A stretch of 64,000 nt of DNA from Diorhabda sublineata (Eukaryota; Arthropoda; Insecta; Coleoptera; Chrysomelidae). The number at the start of each line of letters is the position of its first letter. Position 1 is the first letter of the stretch. Of the stretch, positions 37,957 to 52,100 are shown in pieces. Where the stretch lies: assembly GCF_026230105.1 (NCBI RefSeq), contig NW_026614261.1:169123-233122 (forward strand), given 5' to 3'. Made by a program: the position numbers and the translations under genes. Below the pieces are notes generated by a model that saw nothing but the letters and a program-made list of their open reading frames with translations, was not told where the DNA came from and ran no database searches.

Positions 37957-40015
37957 ATGCAAACTCACTCAAATATATGAGAAATGTTGAAATTCGACAT
38001 CAAATTAGGAAGTTAGACTTTGAAAATTTTCAATGAACACAAAGTGACAGTTGACCTCAATGGGCTTAAATGGATGTTATTCGATGATATCTGACAAAGT
38101 TACATGCAAACTCACTCAAATATATGAGAAATGTTGAAATTCGACTTCAAATTAGGAAGATAGACTTTGAAAATTTTCAATTAACACAAAGTGACAGTTG
38201 ACCTCAATAGGCTCCATTGGATGTTATTCGATGATATCTGACAAAGTTACATGCAAACTCACTCAAATATATGAGAAATGTTGAAATTCGACTTCAAATT
38301 AGGAAGATAGACTTTGAAAATTCTCAATTAACACAAAGTGACAGTTGACCTCAATGGGCTCCATTGGATGTTATTCGATGATATCTGACAAAGTTACATG
38401 CAAACTCACTCAAATATATGAGAAATGTTGAAATTCGACTTCAAATTAGGAAGATAGATTTTGAAAATTTTCAATTATTACAAAGTGACAGTTGACCTCA
38501 ATGGGCTTCAATGGATGGTATTCGATGATATCTGACAAAATTAGATGCAAACTCACTCAAAGATATGCGAAATGTTGAAATTCGACCTCAAATTAGGAAG
38601 ATAGACTTTGAAAATTTTCAATTAACACAAAGTGACAGTTGACCTCAATGGGCTTCATTGGATGTTATTTGATGATATCTGACAAAGTTACATGCAAACT
38701 CACTCAAATATATGAGAAATTTTGAAATTCGACATCAAATTAGGAAGTTAGACTTTGAAAATTTTAAATTAACACAAAGTGACAGTTGACCTCAATGGGC
38801 TTCAGTGGATGTTATTCGATGATATCTGACAAAGTTACATGCAAACTCACTCAAATATATGAGAAATGTTGAAATTCGACTCCAAATTAGGAAGATAGAC
38901 TTTGAAAATTCTCAATTAACACAAAGTGACAGTTGACCTCAATGGGCTCCATTGGATGTTATTCGATGATATCTGACAAAGTTACATGCAAACTCACTCA
39001 AATATATGAGAAATGTTGAAATTCGACATCAAATTAGGAAGTTAGACTTTGAAAATTTTCAATGAACACAAAGTGACAGTTGACCTCAATGGGCTTAAAT
39101 GGATGTTATTCGATGATATCTGACAAAGTTACATGCAAACTCACTCAAATATATGAGAAATGTTGAAATTCGACTTCAAATTAGGAAGATAGACTTTGAA
39201 AATTCTCAATTAACACAAAGTGACAGTTGACCTCAATAGGCTCCATTGGATGTTATTCGATGATATCTGATAAAGTTACATGCAAACTCACTCAAATATA
39301 TGAGAAATGTTGAAATTCGACTTCAAATTAGGAAGATAGACTTTGAAAATTCTCAATTAACACAAAGTGACAGTTGACCTCAATGGGCTCCATTGGATGT
39401 TATTCGATGATATCTGACAAAGTTACATGCAAACTCACTCAAATTATATGAGAAATGTTGAAATTCGACTTCAAATTAGGAAGATAGATTTTGAAAATTT
39501 TCAATTATTACAAAGTGACAGTTGACCTCAATGGGCTTCAATGGATGGTATTCGATGATATCTGACAAAATTAGATGCAAACTCACTCAAAGATATGCGA
39601 AATGTTGAAATTCGACCTCAAATTAGGAAGATAGACTTTGAAAATTTTCAATTAACACAAAGTGACAGTTGACCTCAATGGGCTTCATTGGATGTTATTT
39701 GATGATATCTGACAAAGTTACATGCAAACTCACTCAAATATATGAGAAATTTTGAAATTCGACATCAAATTAGGAAGTTAGACTTTGAAAATTTTAAATT
39801 AACACAAAGTGACAGTTGACCTCAATGGGCTTCAGTGGATGTTATTCGATGATATCTGACAAAGTTACATGCAAACTCACTCAAATATATGAGAAATGTT
39901 GAAATTCGACTCCAAATTAGGAAGATAGACTTTGAAAATTCTCAATTAACACAAAGTGACAGTTGACCTCAATGGGCTCCATTGGATGTTATTCGATGAT
40001 ATCTGACAAAGTTAC
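37957..40015. repeat. 7-mer tandem duplication R-S-J-A-B-M-N
   Basis: Monomers 37957-38985 (R, S, J, A, B, M, N) are repeated at 38986-40015. The rare GACAAAATTAG ending of class A occurs in both copies (near 38535 and 39565), 1030 bp apart, i.e. 7 x 147 plus a 1-bp insertion in the second copy. Differences include TTTTC against TTCTC in S and GATAAAG near 39269. The unit carries the last complete A-B pairs of the window. Class U follows the second copy. Confidence 0.88.
39427..39574 (+). repeat. 148-bp monomer, 1-bp insertion
   Basis: Class A monomer reading CTCAAATTATATGAG, with one extra T in the AT-rich m15-22 stretch. Its partner in the 7-mer duplication (38398) lacks it, so the insertion postdates that duplication or is a consensus error. 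Confidence 0.85.
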
Positions 40016-40750
40016 ATGCAAACTCACTCAAATATATGAGAAATGTTGAAATTCGACTCCAAATTAGGAAGTTAAACTTTGTAAATTTTCAATTAACACA
40101 AAGTGACAGTTGACCTCAATGGGCTTAAATGGATGTTATTCGAAGATATCTGACAGAGTTAGATGCAAACTCACTCAAATATATGAGAAATGTTGAAATT
40201 CGACTTCAAATTAGGAAGATAGACTTTGAAACTTTTCAATTAACTCAAAGTGACAGTTGACCTCAATGGGCTTCAATGGATGTTATTCGATGATATCTGA
40301 CAGAGTTAGATGCAAACTCACTCAAATATATGAGAAATGTTGAAATTCGACTTCAAATTAGGAAGTTAGACTTTGAAAATTCTCAATTAACACAAAGTGA
40401 CAGTTGACCTCAATGGGCTCCATTGAATGTTATTCGATGATATCTGACAAAGTTACATGCAAACTCACTCAAATATATGAGAAATGTTGAAATTCGACTT
40501 CAAATTAGGAAGATAGACTTTGAAAATTCTCAATTAACACAAAGTGACAGTTGACCTCAATAGGCTCCATTGGATGTTATTCGATGATATCTGACAAAGT
40601 TACATGCAAACTCACTCAAATATATGAGAAATGTTGAAATTCGACTTCAAATTAGGAAGATAGACTTTGAAAATTCTCAATTAACACAAAGTGACAGTTG
40701 ACCTCAATGGGCTCCATTGGATGTTATTCGATGATATCTGACAAAGTTAC

Positions 40751-40897
40751 ATGCAAACTCACTCAAATATATGAGAAATGTTGAAATTCGACTTCAAATT
40801 AGGAAGATAGATTTTGAAAATTTTCAATTATTACAAAGTGACAGTTGACCTCAATGGGCTTCATTGGATGTTATTTGATGATATCTGACAAAGTTAC
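40751..40897 (+). repeat. A/B chimeric monomer
   Basis: The 5' part is class A (AATATATGAG, T62, CAATTATTAC through m82). The 3' part is class B (T114 CTTCATTGG, T126 TTTGATG, GTTAC). Class M follows, as it does after B in the neighbouring units. An A-B pair has thus been fused into one monomer of exactly 147 bp. The switch lies in m83-113, mostly the invariant core. The left edge of the 24-mer duplication also falls here. Confidence 0.88.
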
Positions 40898-41485
40898 ATG
40901 CAAACTCACTCAAATATATGAGAAATTTTGAAATTCGACATCAAATTAGGAAGTTAGACTTTGAAAATTTTAAATTAACACAAAGTGACAGTTGACCTCA
41001 ATGGGCTTCAGTGGATGTTATTCGATGATATCTGACAAAGTTCCATGCAAACTCACTCAAATATATGAGAAATGTTGAAATTCGACTCCAAATTAGGAAG
41101 ATAGACTTTGAAAATTCTCAATTAACACAAAGTGACAGTTGACCTCAATGGGCTCCATTGGATGTTATTCGATGATATCTGACAAAGTTACATGCAAACT
41201 CACTCAAATATATGAGAAATGTTGAAATTCGACTCCAAATTAGGAAGTTAAACTTTGAAAATTTTCAATTAACACAAAGTGACAGTTGACCTCAATGGGC
41301 TTAAATGGATGTTATTCGAAGATATCTGACAGAGTTAGATGCAAACTCACTCAAATATATGAGAAATGTTGAAATTCGACTTCAAATTAGGAAGATAGAC
41401 TTTGAAACTTTTCAATTAACTCAAAGTGACAGTTGACCTCAATGGGCTTCAATGGATGTTATTCGATGATATCTGACAGAGTTAG

Positions 41486-41638
41486 ATGCAAACTCAAACT
41501 CACTCAAATATATGAGAAATGTTGAAATTCGACTTCAAATTAGGAAGTTAGACTTTGAAAATTCTCAATTAACACAAAGTGACAGTTGACCTCAATGGGC
41601 TCCATTGAATGTTATTCGATGATATCTGACAAATTTAC
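41486..41638 (+). repeat. 153-bp monomer, 6-bp insertion
   Basis: It begins ATGCAAACTCAAACTCACTC, a 6-bp tandem duplication of AAACTC near the monomer start. The corresponding monomer in the second 24-mer copy (45020) is 147 bp, so the insertion arose after the duplication or was lost from the other copy. Confidence 0.9.
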
Positions 41639-42079
41639 ATGCAAACTCACTCAAATATATGAGAAATGTTGAAATTCGACTTCAAATTAGGAAGTTAGAC
41701 TTTGAAAATTTTCAATTAACACAAAGTGACAGTTGACCTCAATGGGCTTAAATGGATGTTATTCGATGATATCTGACAGAGTTAGATGCAAACTCACTCA
41801 AATATATGAGAAATGTTGAAATTCGACTTCAAATTAGGAAGATAGACCTTGAAAATTTTCAATTAACACAAAGTGACAGTTGACCTCAATGGGCTTCAGT
41901 GGAAGTTATTCGATGATATCTGACAAAGTTAGATGCAAACTCACTCAAATATATGAGAAATTTTTGAATTCGACTTCAAATTGGGAAGAAAGACTTTGAA
42001 AATTTACAATTATTACAAAGTGACAGTTGACCTCAATGGGCTTCAATGGATGTTATTCGATGATATCTGACAAAGTTAG

Positions 42080-42227
42080 ATGCAAACTCACTCAAAGATA
42101 TGCGAAATGTTGAAATTCGACTTCAAATTAGGAAGATAGACTTTGAAAATTTTTCAATTAACACAAAGTGACAGTTGACCTCAATGGGCTTCAATGGATG
42201 TTATTCGATGATATCTGACAAAGTTAC
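42080..42227 (+). repeat. 148-bp monomer, extra T in palindrome
   Basis: Class F' monomer with GAAAATTTTTCAATT, one T more than usual inside the palindrome's T run. Its homologue at 45608 has the normal four T. Homopolymer slippage or a sequencing error would both explain it. Confidence 0.82.
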
Positions 42228-42521
42228 ATGCAAACTCACTCAAATATATGAGAAATGTTGAAATTCGACATCAAATTAGGAAGTTAGACTTTAAAAATTT
42301 TCAATGAACACAAAGTGACAGTTGACCTCAATGGGCTTAAATGGATGTTATTCGATGATATCTGACAAAGTTACATGCAAACTCACTCAAATGTATGAGA
42401 AATGTTGAAATTCGACTTCAAATTAAGAAGATAGACTTTGAAAATTCTCAATTAACACAAAGTGACAGTTGACCTCAATGGGCTCCATTGGATGTTATTC
42501 GATGATATCTGACAAAGTTAC

Positions 42522-42667
42522 ATGCAAACTCACTCAAATATATGAGAAATGTTGAAATTCGACATCAAATTAGGAAGTTAGACTTTGAAATTTTCAATGA
42601 ACACAAAGTGACAGTTGACCTCAATAGGCTCCATTGGATGTTATTCGATGATATCTGACAAAGTTAC
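42522..42667 (+). repeat. 146-bp monomer, one A lost in palindrome
   Basis: R/S-type monomer reading CTTTGAAATTTTCAATG, with three A where four are usual, and CAATAGGCTCC. The homologue at 46049 has the full palindrome. The deletion restores the phase lost at the preceding 148-bp monomer. Confidence 0.82.
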
Positions 42668-44284
42668 ATGCAAACTCACTCAAATATATGAGAAATGTTG
42701 AAATTCGACTTCAAATTGGGAAGAAAGACTTTGAAAATTTACAATTATTACAAAGTGACAGTTGACCTCAATGGGCTTCAATGGATGTTATTCGATGATA
42801 TCTGACAAAGTTAGATGCAAACTCACTCAAAGATATGCGAAATGTTGAAATTCGACTTCAAATTAGGAAGATAGACTTTGAAAATTTTCAATTAACACAA
42901 AGTGACAGTTGACCTCAATGGGCTTCAATGGATGTTATTCGATGATATCTGACAAAGTTACATGCAAACTCACTCAAATATATGAGAAATGTTGAAATTC
43001 GACATCAAATTAGGAAGTTAGACTTTAAAAATTTTCAATGAACACAAAGTGACAGTTGACCTCAATGGGCTTAAATGGATGTTATTCGATGATATCTGAC
43101 AAAGTTACATGCAAACTCACTCAAATATATGAGAAATGTTGAAATTCGACTTCAAATTAAGAAGATAGACTTTGAAAATTCTCAATTAACACAAAGTGAC
43201 AGTTGACCTCAATGGGCTCCATTGGATGTTATTCGATGATATCTGACAAAGTTACATGCAAACTCACTCAAATATATGAGAAATGTTGAAATTCGACATC
43301 AAATTAGGAAGTTAGACTTTGAAAATTTTCAATGAACACAAAGTGACAGTTGACCTCAATAGGCTCCATTGGATGTTATTCGATGATATCTGACAAAGTT
43401 ACATGCAAACTCACTCAAATATATGAGAAATGTTGAAATTCGACTTCAAATTAGGAAGATAGACTTTGAAAATTCTCAATTAACACAAAGTGACAGTTGA
43501 CCTCAATGGGCTCCATTGGATGTTATTCGATGATATCTGACAAAGTTACATGCAAACTCACTCAAATATATGAGAAATGTTGAAATTCGACTTCAAATTA
43601 GGAAGATATACTTTGAAAATTCTCAATTAACACAAAGTGACAGTTGACCTCAATGGGCTCCATTGGATGTTATTCGATGATATCTGACAAAGTTACATGC
43701 AAACTCACTCAAATATATGAGAAATGTTGAAATTCGACTTCAAATTAGGAAGATAGACTTTGAAAATGTTCAATTAACACAAAGTGACAGTTGACCTCAA
43801 TGGGCTCCATTGAATGTTATTCGATGATATCTGACAAAGTTACATGCAAACTCACTCAAATATATGAGAAATGTTGAAATTCGACTTCAAATTAGGAAGT
43901 TAGACTTTGAAAATTTTCAATTAACACAAAGTGACAGTTGACCTCAATGGGCTTAAATGGATGTTATTCGATGATATCTGACAGAGTTAGATGCAAACTC
44001 ACTCAAATATATGAGAAATGTTGAAATTCGACTTCAAATTAGGAAGATAGACCTTGAAAATTTTCAATTAACACAAAGTGACAGTTGACCTCAATGGGCT
44101 TCAGTGGAAGTTATTCGATGATATCTGACAAAGTTAGATGCAAACTCACTCAAATATATGAGAAATATTGAAATTCGACTTCAAATTGGGAAGAAAGACT
44201 TTGAAAATTTACAATTATTACAAAGTGACAGTTGACCTCAATGGGCTTCAATGGATGTTATTCGATGATATCTGACAAAGTTAG

Positions 44285-44431
44285 ATGCAAACTCACTCAA
44301 AGATATGCGAAATGTTGAAATTCGACTTCAAATTAGGAAGATAGACTTTGAAAATTTTCAATTAACACAAAGTGACAGTTGACCTCAATGGGCTTCATTG
44401 GATGTTATTTGATGATATCTGACAAAGTTAC
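44285..44431 (+). repeat. F'/B chimeric junction monomer of the 24-mer
   Basis: It begins as F' (GATATGCG, GACTTC as in F', GGAAGATAG) and ends as B (CTTCATTGG, TTATTTGATG, GTTAC), then continues into class M. It is preceded by P-E, which otherwise always leads to a complete F or F' or, at 25465, to class H. This is the product expected when the F' monomer at the end of one 24-mer recombined with the B-type half of the monomer at its start. The switch lies between m44 and m113. Confidence 0.88.
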
Positions 44432-47400
44432 ATGCAAACTCACTCAAATATATGAGAAATTTTGAAATTCGACATCAAATTAGGAAGTTAGACTTTGAAA
44501 ATTTTAAATTAACACAAAGTGACAGTTGACCTCAATGGGCTTCAGTGGATGTTATTCGATGATATCTGACAAAGTTCCATGCAAACTCACTCAAATATAT
44601 GAGAAATGTTGAAATTCGACTCCAAATTAGGAAGATAGACTTTGAAAATTCTCAATTAACACAAAGTGACAGTTGACCTCAATGGGCTCCATTGGATGTT
44701 ATTCGATGATATCTGACAAAGTTACATGCAAACTCACTCAAATATATGAGAAATGTTGAAATTCGACTCCAAATTAGGAAGTTAAACTTTGAAAATTTTC
44801 AATTAACACAAAGTGACAGTTGACCTCAATGGGCTTAAATGGATGTTATTCGAAGATATCTGACAGAGTTAGATGCAAACTCACTCAAATATATGAGAAA
44901 TGTTGAAATTCGACTTCAAATTAGGAAGATAGACTTTGAAACTTTTCAATTAACTCAAAGTGACAGTTGACCTCAATGGGCTTCAATGGATGTTATTCGA
45001 TGATATCTGACAGAGTTAGATGCAAACTCACTCAAATATATGAGAAATGTTGAAATTCGACTTCAAATTAGGAAGTTAGACTTTGAAAATTCTCAATTAA
45101 CACAAAGTGACAGTTTACCTCAATGGGCTCCATTGAATGTTATTCGATGATATCTGACAAAGTTACATGCAAACTCACTCAAATATATGAGAAATGTTGA
45201 AATTCGACTTCAAATTAGGAAGTTAGACTTTGAAAATTTTCAATTAACACAAAGTGACAGTTGACCTCAATGGGCTTAAATAGATGTTATTCGATGATAT
45301 CTGACAGAGTTAGATGCAAACTCACTCAAATATATGAGAAATGTTGAAATTCGACTTCAAATTAGGAAGATAGACCTTGAAAATTTTCAATTAACACAAA
45401 GTGACAGTTGACCTCAATGGGCTTCAGTGGAAGTTATTCGATGATATCTGACAAAGTTAGATGCAAACTCACTCAAATATATGAGAAATTTTTGAATTCG
45501 ACTTCAAATTGGGAAGAAAGACTTTGAAAATTTACAATTATTACAAAGTGACAGTTGACCTCAATGGGCTTCAATGGATGTTATTCGATGATATCTGACA
45601 AAGTTAGATGCAAACTCACTCAAAGATATGCGAAATGTTGAAATTCGACTTCAAATTAGGAAGATAGACTTTGAAAATTTTCAATTAACACAAAGTGACA
45701 GTTGACCTCAATGGGCTTCAATGGATGTTATTCGATGATATCTGACAAAGTTACATGCAAACTCACTCAAATATATGAGAAATGTTGAAATTCGACATCA
45801 AATTAGGAAGTTAGACTTTAAAAATTTTCAATGAACACAAAGTGACAGTTGACCTCAATGGGCTTAAATGGATGTTATTCGATGATATCTGACAAAGTTA
45901 CATGCAAACTCACTCAAATGTATGAGAAATGTTGAAATTCGACTTCAAATTAAGAAGATAGACTTTGAAAATTCTCAATTAACACAAAGTGACAGTTGAC
46001 CTCAATGGGCTCCATTGGATGTTATTCGATGATATCTGACAAAGTTACATGCAAACTCACTCAAATATATGAGAAATGTTGAAATTCGACATCAAATTAG
46101 GAAGTTAGACTTTGAAAATTTTCAATGAACACAAAGTGACAGTTGACCTCAATAGGCTCCATTGGATGTTATTCGATGATATCTGACAAAGTTACATGCA
46201 AACTCACTCAAATATATGAGAAATGTTGAAATTCGACTTCAAATTGGGAAGAAAGACTTTGAAAATTTACAATTATTACAAAGTGACAGTTGACCTCAAT
46301 GGGCTTCAATGGATGTTATTCGATGATATCTGACAAAGTTAGATGCAAACTCACTCAAAGATATGCGAAATGTTGAAATTCGACTTCAAATTAGGAAGAT
46401 AGACTTTGAAAATTTTCAATTAACACAAAGTGACAGTTGACCTCAATCGGCTTCAATGGATGTTATTCGATGATATCTGACAAAGTTACATGCAAACTCA
46501 CTCAAATATATGAGAAATGTTGAAATTCGACATCAAATTAGGAAGTTAGACTTTAAAAATTTTCAATGAACACAAAGTGACAGTTGACCTCAATGGGCTT
46601 AAATGGATGTTATTCGATGATATCTGACAAAGTTACATGCAAACTCACTCAAATATATGAGAAATGTTGAAATTCGACTTCAAATTAAGAAGATAGACTT
46701 TGAAAATTCTCAATTAACACAAAGTGACAGTTGACCTCAATGGGCTCCATTGGATGTTATTCGATGATATCTGACAAAGTTACATGCAAACTCACTCAAA
46801 TATATGAGAAATGTTGAAATTCGACATCAAATTAGGAAGTTAGACTTTGAAAATTTTCAATGAACACAAAGTGACAGTTGACCTCAATAGGCTCCATTGG
46901 ATGTTATTCGATGATATCTGACAAAGTTACATGCAAACTCACTCAAATATATGAGAAATGTTGAAATTCGACTTCAAATTAGGAAGATAGACTTTGAAAA
47001 TTCTCAATTAACACAAAGTGACAGTTGACCTCAATGGGCTCCATTGGATGTTATTCGATGATATCTGACAAAGTTACATGCAAACTCACTCAAATATATG
47101 AGAAATGTTGAAATTCGACTTCAAATTAGGAAGATATACTTTGAAAATTCTCAATTAACACAAAGTGACAGTTGACCTCAATGGGCTCCATTGGATGTTA
47201 TTCGATGATATCTGACAAAGTTACATGCAAACTCACTCAAATATATGAGAAATGTTGAAATTCGACTTCAAATTAGGAAGATAGACTTTGAAAATGTTCA
47301 ATTAACACAAAGTGACAGTTGACCTCAATGGGCTCCATTGAATGTTATTCGATGATATCTGACAAAGTTACATGCAAACTCACTCAAATATATGAGAAAT

Positions 47401-47518
47401 GTTGAAATTCGACTTCAAATTAGGAAGTTAGACTTTGAAAATTTTCAATTAACACAAAGTGACAGTTGACCTCAATGGGCTTAAATGGATGTTATTCGAT
47501 GATATCTGACAGAGTTAG

Positions 47519-49135
47519 ATGCAAACTCACTCAAATATATGAGAAATGTTGAAATTCGACTTCAAATTAGGAAGATAGACCTTGAAAATTTTCAATTAAC
47601 ACAAAGTGACAGTTGACCTCAATGGGCTTCAGTGGAAGTTATTCGATGATATCTGACAAAGTTAGATGCAAACTCACTCAAATATATGAGAAATATTGAA
47701 ATTCGACTTCAAATTGGGAAGAAAGACTTTGAAAATTTACAATTATTACAAAGTGACAGTTGACCTCAATGGGCTTCAATGGATGTTATTCGATGATATC
47801 TGACAAAGTTAGATGCAAACTCACTCAAAGATATGCGAAATGTTGAAATTCGACTTCAAATTAGGAAGATAGACTTTGAAAATTTTCAATTAACACAAAG
47901 TGACAGTTGACCTCAATGGGCTTCAATGGATGTTATTCGATGATATCTGACAAAGTTACATGCAAACTCACTCAAATATATGAGAAATGTTGAAATTCGA
48001 CATCAAATTAGGAAGTTAGACTTTAAAAATTTTCAATGAACACAAAGTGACAGTTGACCTCAATGGGCTTAAATGGATGTTATTCGATGATATCTGACAA
48101 AGTTACATGCAAACTCACTCAAATATATGAGAAATGTTGAAATTCGACTTCAAATTAGGAAGATAGACTTTGAAAATTCTCAATTAACACAAAGTGACAG
48201 TTGACCTCAATGGGCTCCATTGGATGTTATTCGATGATATCTGACAAAGTTACATGCAAACTCACTCAAATATATGAGAAATGTTGAAATTCGACATCAA
48301 ATTAGGAAGTTAGACTTTGAAAATTTTCAATGAACACAAAGTGACAGTTGACCTCAATGGGCTTGAATGGATGTTATTCGATGATATCTGACAAAGTTAC
48401 ATGCAAACTCACTCAAATATATGAGAAATGTTGAAATTCGACTTCAAATTAGGAAGATAGACTTTGAAAATTCTCAATTAACACAAAGTGACAGTTGACC
48501 TCAATGGGCTCCATTGGATGTTATTCGATGATATCTGACAAAGTTACATGCAAACTCACTCAAATATATGAGAAATGTTGAAATTCGACTTCAAATTAGG
48601 AAGATAGACTTTGAAAATTCTCAATTAACACAAAGTGACAGTTGACCTCAATAGGCTCCATTGGATGTTATTCGATGATATCTGACAAAGTTACATGCAA
48701 ACTCACTCAAATATATGAGAAATGTTGAAATTCGACTTCAAATTAGGAAGATAGACTTTGAAAATTCTCAATTAACACAAAGTGACAGTTGACCTCAATG
48801 GGCTCCATTGGATGTTATTCGATGATATCTGACAAAGTTACATGCAAACTCACTCAAATATATGAGAAATGTTGAAATTCGACTTCAAATTAGGAAGATA
48901 GACTTTGAAAATGTTCAATTAACACAAAGTGACAGTTGACCTCAATGGGCTTCAATGGATGTTATTCGATGATATCTGACAAAGTTACATGCAAACTCAC
49001 TCAAATATATGAGAAATGTTGAAATTCGACTTCAAATTAGGAAGTTAGACTTTGAAAATTTTCAATTAACACAAAGTGACAGTTGACCTCAATGGGCTTA
49101 AATGGATGTTATTCGATGATATCTGACAGAGTTAG
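47519..49135. repeat. 11-mer P unit
   Basis: The order is P-E-F'-Q-J-R-J-S-J-D''-K. The R monomer here carries GGGCTTGAATGG instead of CTTAAATGG. The S monomer (48548) carries CAATAGGCTCC. D'' has G72 with CTTCAATGG. It is followed directly by the next P at 49136. Confidence 0.8.
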
Positions 49136-52100
49136 ATGCAAACTCACTCAAATATATGAGAAATGTTGAAATTCGACTTCAAATTAGGAAGATAGACCTT
49201 GAAAATTTTCAATTAACACAAAGTGACAGTTGACCTCAATGGGCTTCAGTGGAAGTTATTCGATGATATCTGACAAAGTTAGATGCAAACTCACTCAAAT
49301 ATATGAGAAATATTGAAATTCGACTTCAAATTGGGAAGAAAGACTTTGAAAATTTACAATTATTACAAAGTGACAGTTGACCTCAATGGGCTTCAATGGA
49401 TGTTATTCGATGATATCTGACAAAGTTAGATGCAAACTCACTCAAAGATATGCGAAATGTTGAAATTCGACTTCAAATTAGGAAGATAGACTTTGAAAAT
49501 TTTCAATTAACACAAAGTGACAGTTGACCTCAATGGGCTTCAATGGATGTTATTCGATGATATCTGACAAAGTTACATGCAAACTCACTCAAATATATGA
49601 GAAATGTTGAAATTCGACATCAAATTAGGAAGTTAGACTTTAAAAATTTTCAATGAACACAAAGTGACAGTTGACCTCAATGGGCTTAAATGGATGTTAT
49701 TCGATGATATCTGACAAAGTTACATGCAAACTCACTCAAATATATGAGAAATGTTGAAATTCGACTTCAAATTAGGAAGATAGACTTTGAAAATTCTCAA
49801 TTAACACAAAGTGACAGTTGACCTCAATGGGCTCCATTGGATGTTATTCGATGATATCTGACAAAGTTACATGCAAACTCACTCAAATATATGAGAAATG
49901 TTGAAATTCGACATCAAATTAGGAAGTTAGACTTTGAAAATTTTCAATGAACACAAAGTGACAGTTGACCTCAATGGGCTTAAATGGATGTTATTCGATG
50001 ATATCTGACAAAGTTACATGCAAACTCACTCAAATATATGAGAAATGTTGAAATTCGACTTCAAATTAGGAAGATAGACTTTGAAAATTCTCAATTAACA
50101 CAAAGTGACAGTTGACCTCAATAGGCTCCATTGGATGTTATTCGATGATATCTGACAAAGTTACATGCAAACTCACTCAAATATATGAGAAATGTTGAAA
50201 TTCGACTTCAAATTAGGAAGATAGACTTTAAAAATTTTCAATTAACACAAAGTGACAGTTGACCTCAATGGGCTCCATTGGATGTTATTCGATGATATCT
50301 GACAAAGTTACATGCAAACTCACTCAAATATATGAGAAATGTTGAAATTCGACTTCAAATTAGGAAGATAGACTTTGAAAATGTTCAATTAACACAAAGT
50401 GACAGTTGACCTCAATGGGCTTCAATGGATGTTATTCGATGATATCTGACAAAGTTACATGCAAACTCACTCAAATATATGAGAAATGTTGAAATTCGAC
50501 ATCAAATTAGGAAGTTAGACTTTAAAAATTTTCAATGAACACAAAGTGACAGTTGACCTCAATGGGCTTAAATGGATGTTATTCGATGATATCTGACAAA
50601 GTTACATGCAAACTCACTCAAATATATGAGAAATGTTGAAATTCGACTTCAAATTGGGAAGAAAGACTTTGAAAATTTACAATTATTACAAAGTGACAGT
50701 TGACCTCAATGGGCTTCAATGGATGTTATTCGATGATATCTGACAAAGTTAGATGCAAACTCACTCAAAGATATGCGAAATGTTGAAATTCGACTTCAAA
50801 TTAGGAAGATAGACTTTGAAAATTTTCAATTAACACAAAGTGACAGTTGACCTCAATGGGCTTCAATGGATGTTATTCGATGATATCTGACAAAGTTACA
50901 TGCAAACTCACTCAAATATATGAGAAATGTTGAAATTCGACATCAAATTAGGAAGTTAGACTTTAAAAATTTTCAATGAACACAAAGTGACAGTTGACCT
51001 CAATGGGCTTAAATGGATGTTATTCGATGATATCTGACAAAGTTACATGCAAACTCACTCAAATATATGAGAAATGTTGAAATTCGACTTCAAATTAGGA
51101 AGATAGACTTTGAAAATTCTCAATTAACACAAAGTGACAGTTGACCTCAATGGGCTCCATTGGATGTTATTCGATGATATCTGACAAAGTTACATGCAAA
51201 CTCACTCAAATATATGAGAAATGTAGAAATTCGACATCAAATTAGGAAGTTAGACTTTGAAAATTTTCAATGAACACAAAGTGACAGTTGACCTCAATGG
51301 GCTTAAATGGATGTTATTCGATGATATCTGACAAAGTTACATGCAAACTCACTCAAATATATGAGAAATGTTGAAATTCGACTTCAAATTAGGAAGTTAG
51401 ACTTTGAAAATTTTCAATTAACACAAAGTGACAGTTGACCTCAATGGGCTTAAATGGATGTTATTCGATGATATCTGACAGAGTTAGATGCAAACTCACT
51501 CAAATATATGAGAAATGTTGAAATTCGACTTCAAATTAGGAAGATAGACCTTGAAAATTTTCAATTAACACAAAGTGACAGTTGACCTCAATGGGCTTCA
51601 GTGGAAGTTATTCGATGATATCTGACAAAGTTAGATGCAAACTCACTCAAATATATGAGAAATATTGAAATTCGACTTCAAATTGGGAAGAAAGACTTTG
51701 AAAATTTACAATTATTACAAAGTGACAGTTGACCTCAATGGGCTTCAATGGATGTTATTCGATGATATCTGACAAAGTTAGATGCAAACTCACTCAAAGA
51801 TATGCGAAATGTTGAAATTCGACTTCAAATTAGGAAGATAGACTTTGAAAATTTTCAATTAACACAAAGTGACAGTTGACCTCAATGGGCTTCAATGGAT
51901 GTTATTCGATGATATCTGACAAAGTTACATGCAAACTCACTCAAATATATGAGAAATGTTGAAATTCGATATCAAATTAGGAAGTTAGACTTTAAAAATT
52001 TTCAATGAACACAAAGTGACAGTTGACCTCAATGGGCTTAAATGGATGTTATTCGATGATATCTGACAAAGTTACATGCAAACTCACTCAAATATATGAG

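Larger units (their letters stand above)
40833..47925. repeat. 24-mer tandem duplication (3528 bp, two copies)
   Basis: Bases 40833-44397 align with about 44361-47925 at 24 x 147 = 3528 bp. Shared private markers are TTCCATGC (41041/44575), GAAATTTTTGAATTC (41958/45486), CAAATGTATG, GAAGATATAC (near 43603/47131) and CCATTGAATG. The first copy has indels absent from the second: +6 at 41486-41638, +1 near 42150 and -1 near 42590. The second copy has its own SNPs, such as AATAGATG near 45291 and AATCGGC near 46447. The junction monomer is the chimera at 44285. Confidence 0.9.
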
